The notes under the pieces: model-generated
The model's input: only the letters and a program-made list of their open reading frames with translations
Database searches by the model: none
What the model was told of the DNA's origin: nothing
Translations under genes and position numbers: made by a program
From: JACKCD01 sp041390905
Lineage (GTDB): Bacteria > Chloroflexota > Anaerolineae > Promineifilales > Promineifilaceae
Assembly (NCBI GenBank): GCA_041390905.1
Contig: JAWKPA010000015.1
Location: 124,001 to 188,000 of the forward strand
Direction: 5' to 3'
DNA length: 64,000 bases
Shown here: positions 1-9,025 of the stretch, one piece after another
How the letters are laid out: each line of letters starts with the position of its first letter
How positions within the stretch are numbered: position 1 is the first letter of the stretch

Positions 1-61
1 TTGGGATAAAGCCAGTCGCTTTTTCACCCGCGCCGTAAGATAAACCTGATATAATCAGCTA

Positions 62-75
62 TTGATCTGGATCAA
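62..75. promoter_or_regulatory. FNR/CRP-family binding-site-like palindrome
   Basis: TTGAT-CTGG-ATCAA is an exact match to the FNR consensus form TTGAT-N4-ATCAA. It lies 11 bases before the start codon of the kinase-like gene at 87, and just downstream of a TATAAT box at 50-55. If that box is the -10 element, a regulator bound here would sit on the transcription start and repress. One 14-base site can occur by chance, and no FNR gene is in the window. Confidence 0.35.
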
Positions 76-86
76 TATCATTTATC

Positions 87-2300
87 ATGTTAACACTCAC
101 CCTTCAATTCATCATTGCCGCATTACTCCCCCTGACCTTTTTGGTTTTGTTGGGTTACTTGTGGCGCAGCCCGACAGGTCGCCGCCCGCTGCGTTGGTCG
201 TGGGGGGTGACGCTGCTGGTCGCTATCGTGTGGGCAAGCAGCGTGTTGCGTCATTATGGCGGCATTACTTTTGATTCCATTGTTCGGTTTAATTGGGAAA
301 TTATTGGGAAATATGGGCTGACGTTACTGGCACTGGGGATTTTGTGGACAACGCAGCACCATCTTTCGCTTGTGCAGCACCGGCGTTGGGTGCTGTTGCT
401 GCCGGGGCTGGTGCTGCTGCTGGCGGCGATTCTGCTTGACCCCACCATCTGGCCGCAATGGCTGGCTGATGCTCCTGTGGCTGGGGTCGCGGTGCGGCTG
501 TTTGATTTGTGGGCGGCTGTATGGATTGCCAGTTGGTTTGTGCCAACGTTGGGTGCATTTTTGCTTACGCGCCACGCGGCGCGGCAGTTGGCTCATTCGC
601 TTTATCGCAACCAGGTGCAATATTGGCTGTTGATGCTGGGGGTGTTTGCCCTGGGCGCAGCCCTGGCTTCGATTCAGCAGCCAAACCAGCCGGGGTGGCA
701 GCAAGCGGGGATTTTATTAACGGCCGTTTCCACCTCCGTCGGCACCCTCACCCTCATCAACACCCAGCTACCCGCCCTGCCCCTGGCCACCCGCCAGTTT
801 ATGGGGCGGTTGTCGAATGTCGTCGTTGTCTTTTTGCTCTCGCTGCTGGGGCTGTGGCTGGCCGCTCAACTATCACGCGCCATGCTTGAGCCACAGCCGG
901 GTGTTAGCCCGCTGCTACTGCTGCTGTTGGGGACAGTGTTGTTTACGGCCGTTCTAACCATTGCCATCCGTCTTGCCAACCGCATGGCGCGGCGCGTCTT
1001 TTTGCCCAAGATTACCCGCTATGAAAATTTGCTGGCCGGGCAGCGCAACATCGTTGGGGGTTTGCCTGAACCAGAGCAAATTGCCCGAATTTTTCTCCAT
1101 CTGGTGCAGGCCAATTTGTTAACCAACGAGGCATGGTTTTTTATGACCGAGGCTGGGGTTGGGGGACGGCTTGGCCTGCGACCCATTGCCACGCTGGAAG
1201 AAAATGTGGGGCTGACAACGGCCGTTTTGCCCCCCGACAGCCCCTTTGTGCAACATTTACGCCAGGAAAAACGGCCGTTGGCTCAATACGATGTGGCCGC
1301 CATGTCCCAGTTTGACACCATGAGCTGGGAAGAACGTCAATTGTTAACGCAGTGGGGGCGCTCACTCTATGTCCCGCTGCATTTGGGTGACAGCCTCGTG
1401 GCGTTGGCTCTGCTGGGTGATAAGCAGACGGGGGATGTTTACACGGCTAAAGATTTTGATTACTTGGCGGCACTGGCCGAGCAAACTAGCCCGCTTTTGG
1501 TGCAGGCGCAAAATGTGCGGACGATGCAGCGGTTAAATGACCATGTGCAGTCGCAAAACCAATCGTTGATTTATGAAAAGCAGCGGCTTCAGGCGTTTGT
1601 AATGCTGTATCAGCAGTTTGTGGCACTAGTGTCGCCTGCCTTGCGCCAGCCGTTTGACAAGATTGGGCTGGAGACGCAGCGGTTGCAGGAGAAAATGCAC
1701 CAGCTAACCGATTCGCCGTCGCTGGTGGCACTGAATGAAGAGGTGGATTTGCTACGAACGGCCGTTGACAAGCTCATTGTTGCCTCCGCCCGGCTGCAAA
1801 ACCAGGCACCTTTCCACTTTGCCACAATCCAGCTCGATCACATTATCAAACGCGCCATCCGGCAGTTGGACAGCATGGCCGAGGCTCGCCGCGTCAACAT
1901 TGAATACGTTACGCCGCCCATGCCTATTCCCAATGTCTATGGCGATGAGCAGCAGCTTCAGCAAGCTCTTCATTACCTGATCCACAACGCCATCAAATTC
2001 AACCGCATCAACGGCACTGTGCAGATTGAGCTGGGGGCGGATGATGAGGAAGTGACGATTGAAATTCAGGATGAGGGCGTGGGCATCCCTGAAGAGCGGT
2101 TAGACAAGCTGTGGCAGGGGCTGGACAGCAGCGAACTGTTTCCCAACGGCAATTACCGTTCGCGTCGCCCCCGCCTGGGCCTGGGTTTGACGCTGGCATA
2201 TACCATTATTACCGCCCACGGTGGTCATATTTCGGCTCGCAGCAGCTACGGCAGCAGCAGCACCTTCACCATCCACCTGCCGTTTTTATTTGAAGGATAA
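87..2300 (+). CDS. Membrane sensor histidine kinase-like protein lacking the H-box His
   Basis: 737 residues. The first ~300 residues hold about nine hydrophobic membrane segments. A GAF-like region (~335-480) and a short coiled segment follow. The C-terminal ~130 residues are a HATPase domain with N box (HNAIKFN), G1 box (DEGVGIP) and G2 box (GLGLTLAY), so ATP binding is likely intact. In the dimerisation helix the family pattern S-H-E-L-R-x-P reads S-P-A-L-R-Q-P near residue 516: the phosphorylated His is replaced by Pro517. It may therefore act as an ATP-binding signalling scaffold, or phosphorylate in trans, rather than as an ordinary two-component kinase. No response regulator is adjacent. 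The ATG at 87 is preceded by the FNR-like palindrome. Confidence 0.8.
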   Translation: MLTLTLQFIIAALLPLTFLVLLGYLWRSPTGRRPLRWSWGVTLLVAIVWASSVLRHYGGITFDSIVRFNWEIIGKYGLTLLALGILWTTQHHLSLVQHRRWVLLLPGLVLLLAAILLDPTIWPQWLADAPVAGVAVRLFDLWAAVWIASWFVPTLGAFLLTRHAARQLAHSLYRNQVQYWLLMLGVFALGAALASIQQPNQPGWQQAGILLTAVSTSVGTLTLINTQLPALPLATRQFMGRLSNVVVVFLLSLLGLWLAAQLSRAMLEPQPGVSPLLLLLLGTVLFTAVLTIAIRLANRMARRVFLPKITRYENLLAGQRNIVGGLPEPEQIARIFLHLVQANLLTNEAWFFMTEAGVGGRLGLRPIATLEENVGLTTAVLPPDSPFVQHLRQEKRPLAQYDVAAMSQFDTMSWEERQLLTQWGRSLYVPLHLGDSLVALALLGDKQTGDVYTAKDFDYLAALAEQTSPLLVQAQNVRTMQRLNDHVQSQNQSLIYEKQRLQAFVMLYQQFVALVSPALRQPFDKIGLETQRLQEKMHQLTDSPSLVALNEEVDLLRTAVDKLIVASARLQNQAPFHFATIQLDHIIKRAIRQLDSMAEARRVNIEYVTPPMPIPNVYGDEQQLQQALHYLIHNAIKFNRINGTVQIELGADDEEVTIEIQDEGVGIPEERLDKLWQGLDSSELFPNGNYRSRRPRLGLGLTLAYTIITAHGGHISARSSYGSSSTFTIHLPFLFEG

Positions 2301-2314
2301 TCATTAAACCGTCT

Positions 2315-2380
2315 GTCATACCCGCGAAGGCGGGTATCCATCTTCTGGACTATTTGGGATTCCTGCTTCGCGGGAATGGC
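2315..2380. repeat. REP-like imperfect inverted repeat (GTCAT..CCCGCG family)
   Basis: The arms read roughly GTCATACCCGCGAAGGCGGG and its complement around a short AT-rich loop. A second copy with the same arms lies at 56690-56756. This matches a widespread bacterial class of intergenic 'GTCATTCCCGCG...GCGGGAATGAC' palindromes. It fills the gap between two plus-strand genes and may serve as a weak terminator for the kinase gene. Confidence 0.75.
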
Positions 2381-2397
2381 AGCCTGTCCATTGAGCC

Positions 2398-5307
2398 TTG
2401 TTGTTGCAGGATATTCTGGTGCGTTTTACCTCCCCCTTTGCCCTGATTTTATTGCTTGCCATCCCCTACGTTGTCTGGTTGGGGCAACCCCGTTTGGCGG
2501 CGGGACAGCGCTGGCGGCAATGGTTGAGCCTGGGGCTGCGGCTGCTGATTTTGCTGCTGCTGGTGCTAAGTCTGGCCGGGTCGCAGCTTGTGCGGGCGGC
2601 GGATGAGCTGGCGGTTGTTTTTTTAGTGGATGCGTCGGATTCGATGAGCCAGGGGCAGGCGGCGCAGGCGGAGCAGTTTGTGCGCGAGGCAGTGGGGCAA
2701 ATGGGGGCAACGGATCAGGCGGCGGTGGTGCTGTTTGGGTCGAATGCGCTGGTAGAACGGCCGTTAACCCCCCTTGCCGAACTCGCCCCCATCACCACCA
2801 TTCCCCAGCCACTCACCACCAACCTGGCCGAGGCCATCCAGCTTGGGCTGGCATTGTTTCCGGCTGGCAGCGCCCGGCGGCTCGTCGTCGTCAGCGACGG
2901 GCAGGCCAATGTGGGGGATGCAGCCAAAGCGGGCGAACTGGCCGCCGCCAGCGGCGTTGCCATTGACTACGTTTTTCTGCCCCGCCCCGCACAAACCGCC
3001 GAAGTTACCTTGCTCGATGTGGCTGCCCCGTCGCGGGTGGGGGCTGGCGAAATGTTCCGCCTGGAGGTAACGGCCGAAAGCAACGTGCGCCAGACGGCCG
3101 AATTGCGCGTTTTGGGTGGGGGGAACGTTGTCTACCAGGAGATGGTGCAATTGGCCGTTGGCATCAACAACTTCACCATCCGGTTACAGGCCACCGAGCA
3201 GGAATTCGCCCGCTACCAGGTACAAATCATTCCCACTGACGACACCCATTACCAAAACAACGATCTGGCCGCCTTCACCGAAGTGGTGGGCGCACCCCGC
3301 GTGCTGCTGGTTCACAGCACGCTCAACGATGACGGTGCGCCTCGCCCCGACCAGGCGGCGCAGCTTGTGGCGGCACTGCAAGCCACCGGGGTAGAAGTGG
3401 CGGTTGCTGCCCCTAACGAACTCCCCGCCGATTTGGCCGGGTTGAGCAACTTTGCCAGCGTGGTGCTGGTGGATGTCAACGCCAAGCTGCTGTCGCCGCG
3501 CCAAATGGCGACGCTGCAAAGCTTTGTGCGTGATTTGGGCGGCGGGCTGGTGGCGGTGGGTGGCCCACAAAGCTATGGCATGGGGGGGTACTTCCGTACG
3601 CCGCTGGAGGAAACGCTGCCGGTGGATATGCAGGTGAAAGACCAGGATCGCTTTCCGGCAGTGAGCATTGTCATTGTCATTGACCGGTCGGGCAGCATGA
3701 GTGCCGATGAGGGGGGGCTGACTAAGATTCAACTGGCGGCGGAGGGGGCGGTGCGGGTGGTGCAACTGCTCAACGATTTTGACGACATTACGGTGATTCC
3801 GGTGGACACGGAGCCGGATAATCCGATTGGGCCGGTGGTGGCAGGGGAGCGGGAAACGGCCGTTTCCCGCATTCGTCAAATTGGAGCCGGTGGGGGTGGC
3901 ATCTACGTTCGTACCGGTTTGCAGGCCGCCGCCGATGCCCTGGCGCAAAGCCCCAACGAGGTCAAACACGTCATTTTGCTGGCCGACGGAGCCGATGCCG
4001 AGGAAAAAGAGGGTGCGCCGGAGCTAATCCAGCAGTTGGTGGCCGATGGTGCAACCGTCTCTACGGTGAGTATTGGGCGGGGGCCGGATACGGCGTGGCT
4101 GCAGCAGATGGCGGAGCTGGGAAACGGCCGTTTTCACTTTACCGACCGCGCCGCCAATTTGCCGCAAATTTTTACCCAGGAAACCACCGCCATCCAGCGC
4201 AACTATTTGGTGGAAGAACGCTTTTTTGGCGAGCAGGTAGGGCGCAGCCCCATTTTGAACAACATTCCCGCCATTCCGCCCCTGTTTGGCTATGTGGCAA
4301 CCCAGCCCAAGGAGGCGGGGCAGGTGATTTTGCAAACGCCCAAGGGCGACCCGCTGCTGGCGGTGTGGCAATACGGCCTAGGGCGCGCCGTGGCCTGGAC
4401 CTCGGACGCGACGGGGCGCTGGGCGGCGGAATGGGTGCCGTGGGAGGGGTTCCCCGTTTTTTGGGCGCAAACGGTGCGCTGGACGATTACCCAGGGGCGC
4501 AACAGCGCGTTGGAATCGGTGGTGATGCTGAACGAAGCCACCGCCCGGCTGACGGTGGATGCACGGGATGTGGGGGCAGGTGAGGTGTTACTCAACGGTC
4601 TGGCTTTAGAAGCTAATGTGGTGGCACCCAATGGTGAGGTGAGCAATGTGGCATTGCAGCAGGTGGCACCGGGGCGGTATGAGGCTGATTTCACGCCAGA
4701 AACGGCAGGAGCGTATTTGATTCGCGTAGCGGGGCAGGCCGAAAATGGGGCAACGGTAGGGCAGACTCTTGGTTGGGTGCTGGGGTATTCGCCGGAGTAT
4801 CGCAATTTGGCGGCCAACGAGCCGCTTTTGCAGCGGTTGGCCGAACTGACAGGGGGACGGGGGTTGCGGGTGGGGGAAGAAACGGCCGTTTTTACCCACA
4901 ACCTGCCCAGTGAACCAGCTACCCGCCCCATTTGGCCGTGGCTGACGCTGCTGGCGGTGCTGCTGCTGCCGCTTGACATCGGCGTGCGGCGGCTGGTGGT
5001 GACGCGGCGGGATTGGGAGCGGTTGTTGGAATGGGTGTTTGGTCGTGTTTCCCAGCGTGAGACGGTGGCGCAGCCAGCCCGTTCGGCGCAGCTATCGCAG
5101 CTTTTGGCGGCCAAGCAGCGGGCGGTGGCGGAAAAGGGGGAGGAGGTGGCTGTGGTGGCGGAGGAGAAGGAGGAGGTGGTGGGCGAGGAAACGGCCGTTT
5201 CTCAGCCAGTTTCTGCTGCCATTGCCGATGAGCCAGCTGGACCTGTGGCAGAGCCGCTACCAGGTACTCTGGCTTCGCGGTTGGCAGAAAAACGACGGCA
5301 GCGCTGA
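2398..5307 (+). CDS. Large membrane protein with two VWA domains and a glutamine-amidotransferase-like domain
   Basis: 969 residues. Two N-terminal membrane helices (~5-50) are followed by a VWA domain with a MIDAS motif D-A-S-D-S (~77), a class I glutaminase-like fold (~300-410, GGPQSYGMGG signature), and a second VWA domain with MIDAS D-R-S-G-S (~428). Another membrane helix lies at ~845, and the tail is low-complexity and rich in E and V. The layout resembles the BatA-like 'VWA plus GATase' membrane proteins common in Chloroflexota and Planctomycetes, whose function is unknown; a surface or assembly role that depends on divalent metal is plausible. The start is uncertain: TTG at 2398 is chosen because it keeps the first helix, with GTG a few codons later possible. 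It contains four AACGGCCGTT palindromes. Confidence 0.75.
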   Translation: MLLQDILVRFTSPFALILLLAIPYVVWLGQPRLAAGQRWRQWLSLGLRLLILLLLVLSLAGSQLVRAADELAVVFLVDASDSMSQGQAAQAEQFVREAVGQMGATDQAAVVLFGSNALVERPLTPLAELAPITTIPQPLTTNLAEAIQLGLALFPAGSARRLVVVSDGQANVGDAAKAGELAAASGVAIDYVFLPRPAQTAEVTLLDVAAPSRVGAGEMFRLEVTAESNVRQTAELRVLGGGNVVYQEMVQLAVGINNFTIRLQATEQEFARYQVQIIPTDDTHYQNNDLAAFTEVVGAPRVLLVHSTLNDDGAPRPDQAAQLVAALQATGVEVAVAAPNELPADLAGLSNFASVVLVDVNAKLLSPRQMATLQSFVRDLGGGLVAVGGPQSYGMGGYFRTPLEETLPVDMQVKDQDRFPAVSIVIVIDRSGSMSADEGGLTKIQLAAEGAVRVVQLLNDFDDITVIPVDTEPDNPIGPVVAGERETAVSRIRQIGAGGGGIYVRTGLQAAADALAQSPNEVKHVILLADGADAEEKEGAPELIQQLVADGATVSTVSIGRGPDTAWLQQMAELGNGRFHFTDRAANLPQIFTQETTAIQRNYLVEERFFGEQVGRSPILNNIPAIPPLFGYVATQPKEAGQVILQTPKGDPLLAVWQYGLGRAVAWTSDATGRWAAEWVPWEGFPVFWAQTVRWTITQGRNSALESVVMLNEATARLTVDARDVGAGEVLLNGLALEANVVAPNGEVSNVALQQVAPGRYEADFTPETAGAYLIRVAGQAENGATVGQTLGWVLGYSPEYRNLAANEPLLQRLAELTGGRGLRVGEETAVFTHNLPSEPATRPIWPWLTLLAVLLLPLDIGVRRLVVTRRDWERLLEWVFGRVSQRETVAQPARSAQLSQLLAAKQRAVAEKGEEVAVVAEEKEEVVGEETAVSQPVSAAIADEPAGPVAEPLPGTLASRLAEKRRQR

Positions 5308-5335
5308 TCAATCTGCCTTTAGTCTTGTTGAAGAG

Positions 5336-5353
5336 CGAGGATTAGAATCCTCG
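5336..5353. terminator. Hairpin CGAGGATT/AATCCTCG between convergent genes
   Basis: A perfect 8-bp stem with a 2-base loop sits between the plus-strand VWA gene and the minus-strand oxidoreductase gene. No clear T-run follows. A near-identical hairpin followed by the same GGCTAC word occurs at 62132-62149, so this is a repeated element that may also act as a bidirectional terminator. Confidence 0.5.
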
Positions 5354-5381
5354 GCTACAAGCTGGCATGCAAACCTTGTCC

Positions 5382-6746
5382 TTATAGTTCCCCTGAATTT
5401 CCCAATGCCGCCAGCATTGCCACATACGCCGGATCCTGGTACCGTGCCGGGGCAAAAGCGGCGGCGTAAGCGGGCAGCGGGTTGCCACACACCCAGTCGG
5501 CCAGCAGTTCACCGGCGGCGCAGCTTGCCATGGTGCCAAAACCGGCAAATGCCCCGCAAATGTATGCTCCCCCCACGCCCAATGCTCCGATGAGGGGCAG
5601 GTTTTCCGGGGTCTTGCTGTAGTAGCCGCCATAGTGGGCAACGGGTTTTGCCACATTGTCAAAATAGGCCGTTAACCCCGGCACCAGCCGCGACGCCCCA
5701 CGCACCACAATGTCCAGAAACTCTGGCAGCAGACGGCGTTTCCAAACCGGTGTTTCGGCCGTTTGGTTAAACGCCCACCCCAGCTTAATCCAGCTCCCGT
5801 TTTCGCCCCCGTCCGCCTTGATGTGCAGCCCGCCGGGGAACTCCTCCAGCAGCCATTCATAGCCTGGCTCGGCTTGCAGCAGCTCTCGTTCGTCATCGCG
5901 CCAGGGCAGCGTTTGGCTGTCCTCAAAGATGGTGAAGGGGGCGGTGCGGGGGATGACGCGCAGCGGGTCGTCAAAGGCAACCTTTTGCTGGAAGACGTTG
6001 GTGATGGGCAGGTCAACGCCGAGCAGCGTGTTGATGTGGGGGGCAGAGGGGCCGGCCGCATTGACAAAGGTGCGGGTGTGGATGGTTTGCTGGCCGGTGG
6101 CGGTTTGGACGAAAACGGCCGTTATTCCCCCCGCCTCATCCCGCTCAAAACCTACCACCTCGCCGCGCAGTTCCACCACGCCCTGCCATTTGGCTTGCTT
6201 CAATAGGTACATCCCCAACTGCTGGGCGCTCAAATCGCCGCCGCGCCGGGCGTGAACCACCGCCGCCACGCCGTCGGCAAAGTGGGGGAAGGTGCGCCGA
6301 ATCAGGTCACGATCCAGCAAAATGTCAGCCCCGTCGGGCTGTCCTTCCCAGTTGTGGCTAATCGGCGCGTAGCTGGCCGGGTTGCTACCAGCGTGCAAAC
6401 GGATTTCGCCGACGGGGAGCTGCTGGTAGAGGGGGAGAGTGTGGGACAAAATGTTGGTTTTATCCCACGTCGCATACACATACCCCCGCCGTGTCAGGCC
6501 AAACACATTGTCTGATTCCCGCGCCAGCCCTTCCAGCAGGTCAATGCTGCGGTTCATCAGGTGGCACATCTCCGGCTGCGGCCACCAGTTGCGGTAATTT
6601 TCCCCCGACTTGGCACTGGTCTGGCTCAGCGGCGGGTGTTTGTCCACCAGCACAATTTTGCCCGCACTCCGTTGCGCCAGATAGTAGGCGGCGGCAATGC
6701 CAATGCTGCCCGCGCCACAGATGACAATATCGGCCGTTTGGTTCAT
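5382..6746 (-). CDS. FAD-dependent oxidoreductase, DAO family
   Basis: 454 residues from the ATG at 6746; a GTG 12 bases upstream would overlap the preceding gene. The N-terminus carries the FAD-binding Rossmann motif G-A-G-S-I-G (~12). The C-terminal part holds the usual second flavin-contact region near the end (GGYYSKTPENLP then a Gly-rich stretch). The length and motifs fit the sarcosine/glycine/dimethylglycine oxidase branch of the D-amino-acid oxidase family, which oxidises secondary or tertiary amines. It is last in a minus-strand run behind ACT-domain, GMC oxidoreductase and SDR genes, which supports a role in amine or alcohol catabolism. The exact substrate cannot be read from the sequence. 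Confidence 0.8.
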   Translation of the reverse strand: MNQTADIVICGAGSIGIAAAYYLAQRSAGKIVLVDKHPPLSQTSAKSGENYRNWWPQPEMCHLMNRSIDLLEGLARESDNVFGLTRRGYVYATWDKTNILSHTLPLYQQLPVGEIRLHAGSNPASYAPISHNWEGQPDGADILLDRDLIRRTFPHFADGVAAVVHARRGGDLSAQQLGMYLLKQAKWQGVVELRGEVVGFERDEAGGITAVFVQTATGQQTIHTRTFVNAAGPSAPHINTLLGVDLPITNVFQQKVAFDDPLRVIPRTAPFTIFEDSQTLPWRDDERELLQAEPGYEWLLEEFPGGLHIKADGGENGSWIKLGWAFNQTAETPVWKRRLLPEFLDIVVRGASRLVPGLTAYFDNVAKPVAHYGGYYSKTPENLPLIGALGVGGAYICGAFAGFGTMASCAAGELLADWVCGNPLPAYAAAFAPARYQDPAYVAMLAALGNSGEL

Positions 6747-6750
6747 CAAT

Positions 6751-7284
6751 TTAGCCACGATAAGGCGTGACTTCGGTATCCACGTTTAAGCTGTCGCCAA
6801 CATCTTCCAGCTCTTCGCGTAGGTCGTGATAGCTGAGTGCCGGTGGGGCCACAACAACGGCCGTCATGGTAAACAGTGGCGTGCCGCTCATGGGTGCAGG
6901 TACCATGCCTGTGTCCATTGTCTCAATGTTCACCCCGTGATCGGCCAAATGTTGGGTGATTTCATGGATAATGCCTTCGTGGTCGGCTCCATTGACCGTG
7001 ACCAGATAGGGCAGCCAGCCAGCGTATCGCATGGAATCTCCCCGTTCTGTCTCCCGCGTGGTCACCTTGTACCCCTGGTTACGCAACGCCCGCACCCCTT
7101 CACGCAATGGCTCAAACTGGTTGGCCGGCATCGAAATCAAAGCCAGCATGGCAAATTCCCCGCCTAGCCGCGCCATCCGGCTTGAATCCACGTTGCCATG
7201 ATATTGCAAAATGAGCCGGGTTACTTCCTCCACCAGCCCAACCCGGTCGTTGCCTGTAATGGTCATTACCAAATTCTTACGCAT
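6751..7284 (-). CDS. ACT-domain protein, GcvR-like
   Basis: 177 residues made of two tandem ACT domains: residues ~1-80, beginning with an ITGNDRVGLVEEVT pattern, and ~95-170, with VNGADHEGIIHEIT. This is the organisation of the glycine-cleavage repressor GcvR and related amino-acid-sensing regulators. It is most likely a cytosolic ligand-binding regulator of the neighbouring oxidation genes. A GAGGG ribosome site lies 8 bases before the ATG. The stop codon is followed within a few bases by the oxidoreductase start, so the two are probably co-translated. Confidence 0.75.
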   Translation of the reverse strand: MRKNLVMTITGNDRVGLVEEVTRLILQYHGNVDSSRMARLGGEFAMLALISMPANQFEPLREGVRALRNQGYKVTTRETERGDSMRYAGWLPYLVTVNGADHEGIIHEITQHLADHGVNIETMDTGMVPAPMSGTPLFTMTAVVVAPPALSYHDLREELEDVGDSLNVDTEVTPYRG

Positions 7285-7314
7285 TTCAATTCCCTCGTTG
7301 TTATATAAATCGCA

Positions 7315-7366
7315 GAGGAGCCAGGGAAATTCTCCCCTGCTCCTCCGCTCCCCTGCTCCCCTGCCT
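7315..7366. repeat. Short-word repeat (CTCCCCTG) with a complementary GAGGAGC arm
   Basis: Three near-identical CTCCCCTG words follow a GAGGAGCCAGGG arm and can fold back on it. It fills the gap between the GMC oxidoreductase and ACT genes, in the same style as the other word-repeat hairpins in this window. Confidence 0.5.
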
Positions 7367-7368
7367 GA

Positions 7369-8937
7369 TTATGCTTCCAGCACCAAATCGGCGCACTTTT
7401 CGCCAATCATGATACACGGGATATTGGTGTTGGCGTTGATGATAAAGGGCATGATGGAGGCATCGGCGACGCGCAAACCCTGTATGCCGTGAACTTGCAG
7501 GCGGTCATTCACCACCGCCATCGGGTCGTTGCCCATTTTGCAGGTGCCAACGGGATGGTAAATGTTTTGCGCCCAATTCCGCACAAATTCGGCAATTTCG
7601 TCGTCGGTTTGCACAGCCGCACCGGGCAAATACTCCTCGCCGCGATACGGGTCAAGGGCGGCCGAGTTGAGGATTTTGCGGGCAATTTTGACCCCTTCTA
7701 CAATCACCGCTAAATCATGTGGGTCGGCCAAATAGTTGGGGTCAATGATAGGTGCATCGTTGGGGTCGGCCGAGCGCAGGGTGAGATAGCCAACGCTTTT
7801 GGTGCCAACAATACCAGGTGCCAGCGTCAGACCGTGACCCTGGGGATTGGCTCCACCGTGCATAATAAACCAGCTTGGGGCAAAGTGGAACTGTAGTTCC
7901 GGCGCGGCGGCATCGGGCGAGAGCTTGAGGAAGCCGCCCGCTTCGCCAACGTTGGAGGTAAGCATCCCTTTGCCTTCGCTTTGGAATTTGGCAAGTTCGG
8001 TTTCGGTGGTGGCGGCGGCCAGGGTGATGGGTTCGTGGACGTGGTAAGCAACGGGAGCCATGAAGTGGTCTTGCAGATTTTGCCCCACGCCGGGTAAATC
8101 CATCACGACGTTAATGCCAAATTTTTCCAGGGTTTCGCGGGGGCCAACGCCGGAGAGCATGAGCAGTTGGGGGGAGTTGATGGCACCGGTGCAGAGGATG
8201 ACCTCTTTGGTGGCAATGGCGGTGTGTTCGGCTTCGTCTTTGTGGTAAACGACGCCGGTGCAGCGGGTGCCGTCAAAGGTGAGGTGCTGGACTTGGGCAA
8301 AGGGAACGGCCGTTAAATTCTCCCGCCCCAACGCCGGATGCAAATAACCGACCGCCGCACTGTGGCGCAGCCCATTCTTTTGCGTCACCTGATACAGCCC
8401 AAAGCCAACCTGCGTTTCTCCATTAAAATCATCATTTTGCGGCAGCCCTTGCTCCGCCGTGGCCTGCACAAACGCCAGCGACAGCGGGTTGGGGTCGCGC
8501 AAATCGGCCACGTTAATGGGGCCACCCACGCCGTGAAGCTCAGACTCACCGCGCTCCTGGTTTTCCGCCTTTTTGAAGTAGGGCAGCACATCGTCCCACG
8601 CCCAGCCTTCGTTGCCCAACGCCGCCCACGCATCATAGTTGGCCGGGTTGCCACGCTGGTAGATCATGGCGTTGATGGAGCTGGAGCCACCGAACATTTT
8701 GCCACGGGGCATGTAGTCGGAACGGCCGTTACAATGCTTTTGCGGCTCCGTCATATAGGCCCAATCCAGCGGCGTTTGGAACAAAAATGGGAAGGCCACC
8801 GGCACATGAATGTTTTGATCCTCATCCGGCCCCCCCGCTTCCAGCAGCAACACGCGCAAATTCGGCCGTTCGGTCAGCCTGCCCGCCACAGCACACCCCG
8901 CCGACCCCGCACCAATCACAATATAATCGTATTCCAT
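7369..8937 (-). CDS. GMC-family oxidoreductase (choline dehydrogenase-like)
   Basis: 522 residues. The FAD-binding motif G-A-G-S-A-G-C is at ~10, GMC signature 1 (GGSSSINAMIYQRG) at ~80, and the C-terminal catalytic region with His (YHPVGTCKMG) and Asn (NANTNIP) is near the end. The family oxidises alcohols with FAD; the closest functional model is choline dehydrogenase BetA, but alkanol or polyethylene-glycol dehydrogenases share these motifs. The start at 8937 is chosen because a strong AGGAGGAGA ribosome site lies directly upstream; the open frame upstream of it is only the intergenic repeat. It belongs to the SDR-GMC-ACT-DAO minus-strand series. Confidence 0.88.
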   Translation of the reverse strand: MEYDYIVIGAGSAGCAVAGRLTERPNLRVLLLEAGGPDEDQNIHVPVAFPFLFQTPLDWAYMTEPQKHCNGRSDYMPRGKMFGGSSSINAMIYQRGNPANYDAWAALGNEGWAWDDVLPYFKKAENQERGESELHGVGGPINVADLRDPNPLSLAFVQATAEQGLPQNDDFNGETQVGFGLYQVTQKNGLRHSAAVGYLHPALGRENLTAVPFAQVQHLTFDGTRCTGVVYHKDEAEHTAIATKEVILCTGAINSPQLLMLSGVGPRETLEKFGINVVMDLPGVGQNLQDHFMAPVAYHVHEPITLAAATTETELAKFQSEGKGMLTSNVGEAGGFLKLSPDAAAPELQFHFAPSWFIMHGGANPQGHGLTLAPGIVGTKSVGYLTLRSADPNDAPIIDPNYLADPHDLAVIVEGVKIARKILNSAALDPYRGEEYLPGAAVQTDDEIAEFVRNWAQNIYHPVGTCKMGNDPMAVVNDRLQVHGIQGLRVADASIMPFIINANTNIPCIMIGEKCADLVLEA

Positions 8938-8957
8938 ATTTCTCCTCCTGTTATAAG

Positions 8958-9019
8958 AGAGATTGGAGATTAGAAATTGGAGATTTTGAACCGCCAATCT
9001 CTAATCTCCAATCTCCAAT
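8958..9019. repeat. GATTGGAG-word hairpin, copy 1
   Basis: The left arm is built from repeated GAGATTGG/AGATTAGA words and the right arm is their complement (CAATCTC repeats), with loop TTGAACCGC. It lies between the SDR stop codon and the GMC ribosome site. Related copies are at 10556, 16982, 20631, 23247 and 58009. Confidence 0.85.
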
Positions 9020-9025
9020 GCTCTT

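Noticed and set aside
2774..3969. Long open frames antisense or out of frame within the VWA gene
   Set aside because: They are shadows of GC-rich codon structure in a well-supported gene; none has a recognisable domain.
8938..8997. N-terminal extension of the GMC oxidoreductase
   Set aside because: The codons come from the word-repeat hairpin and a strong ribosome site precedes the ATG at 8937.
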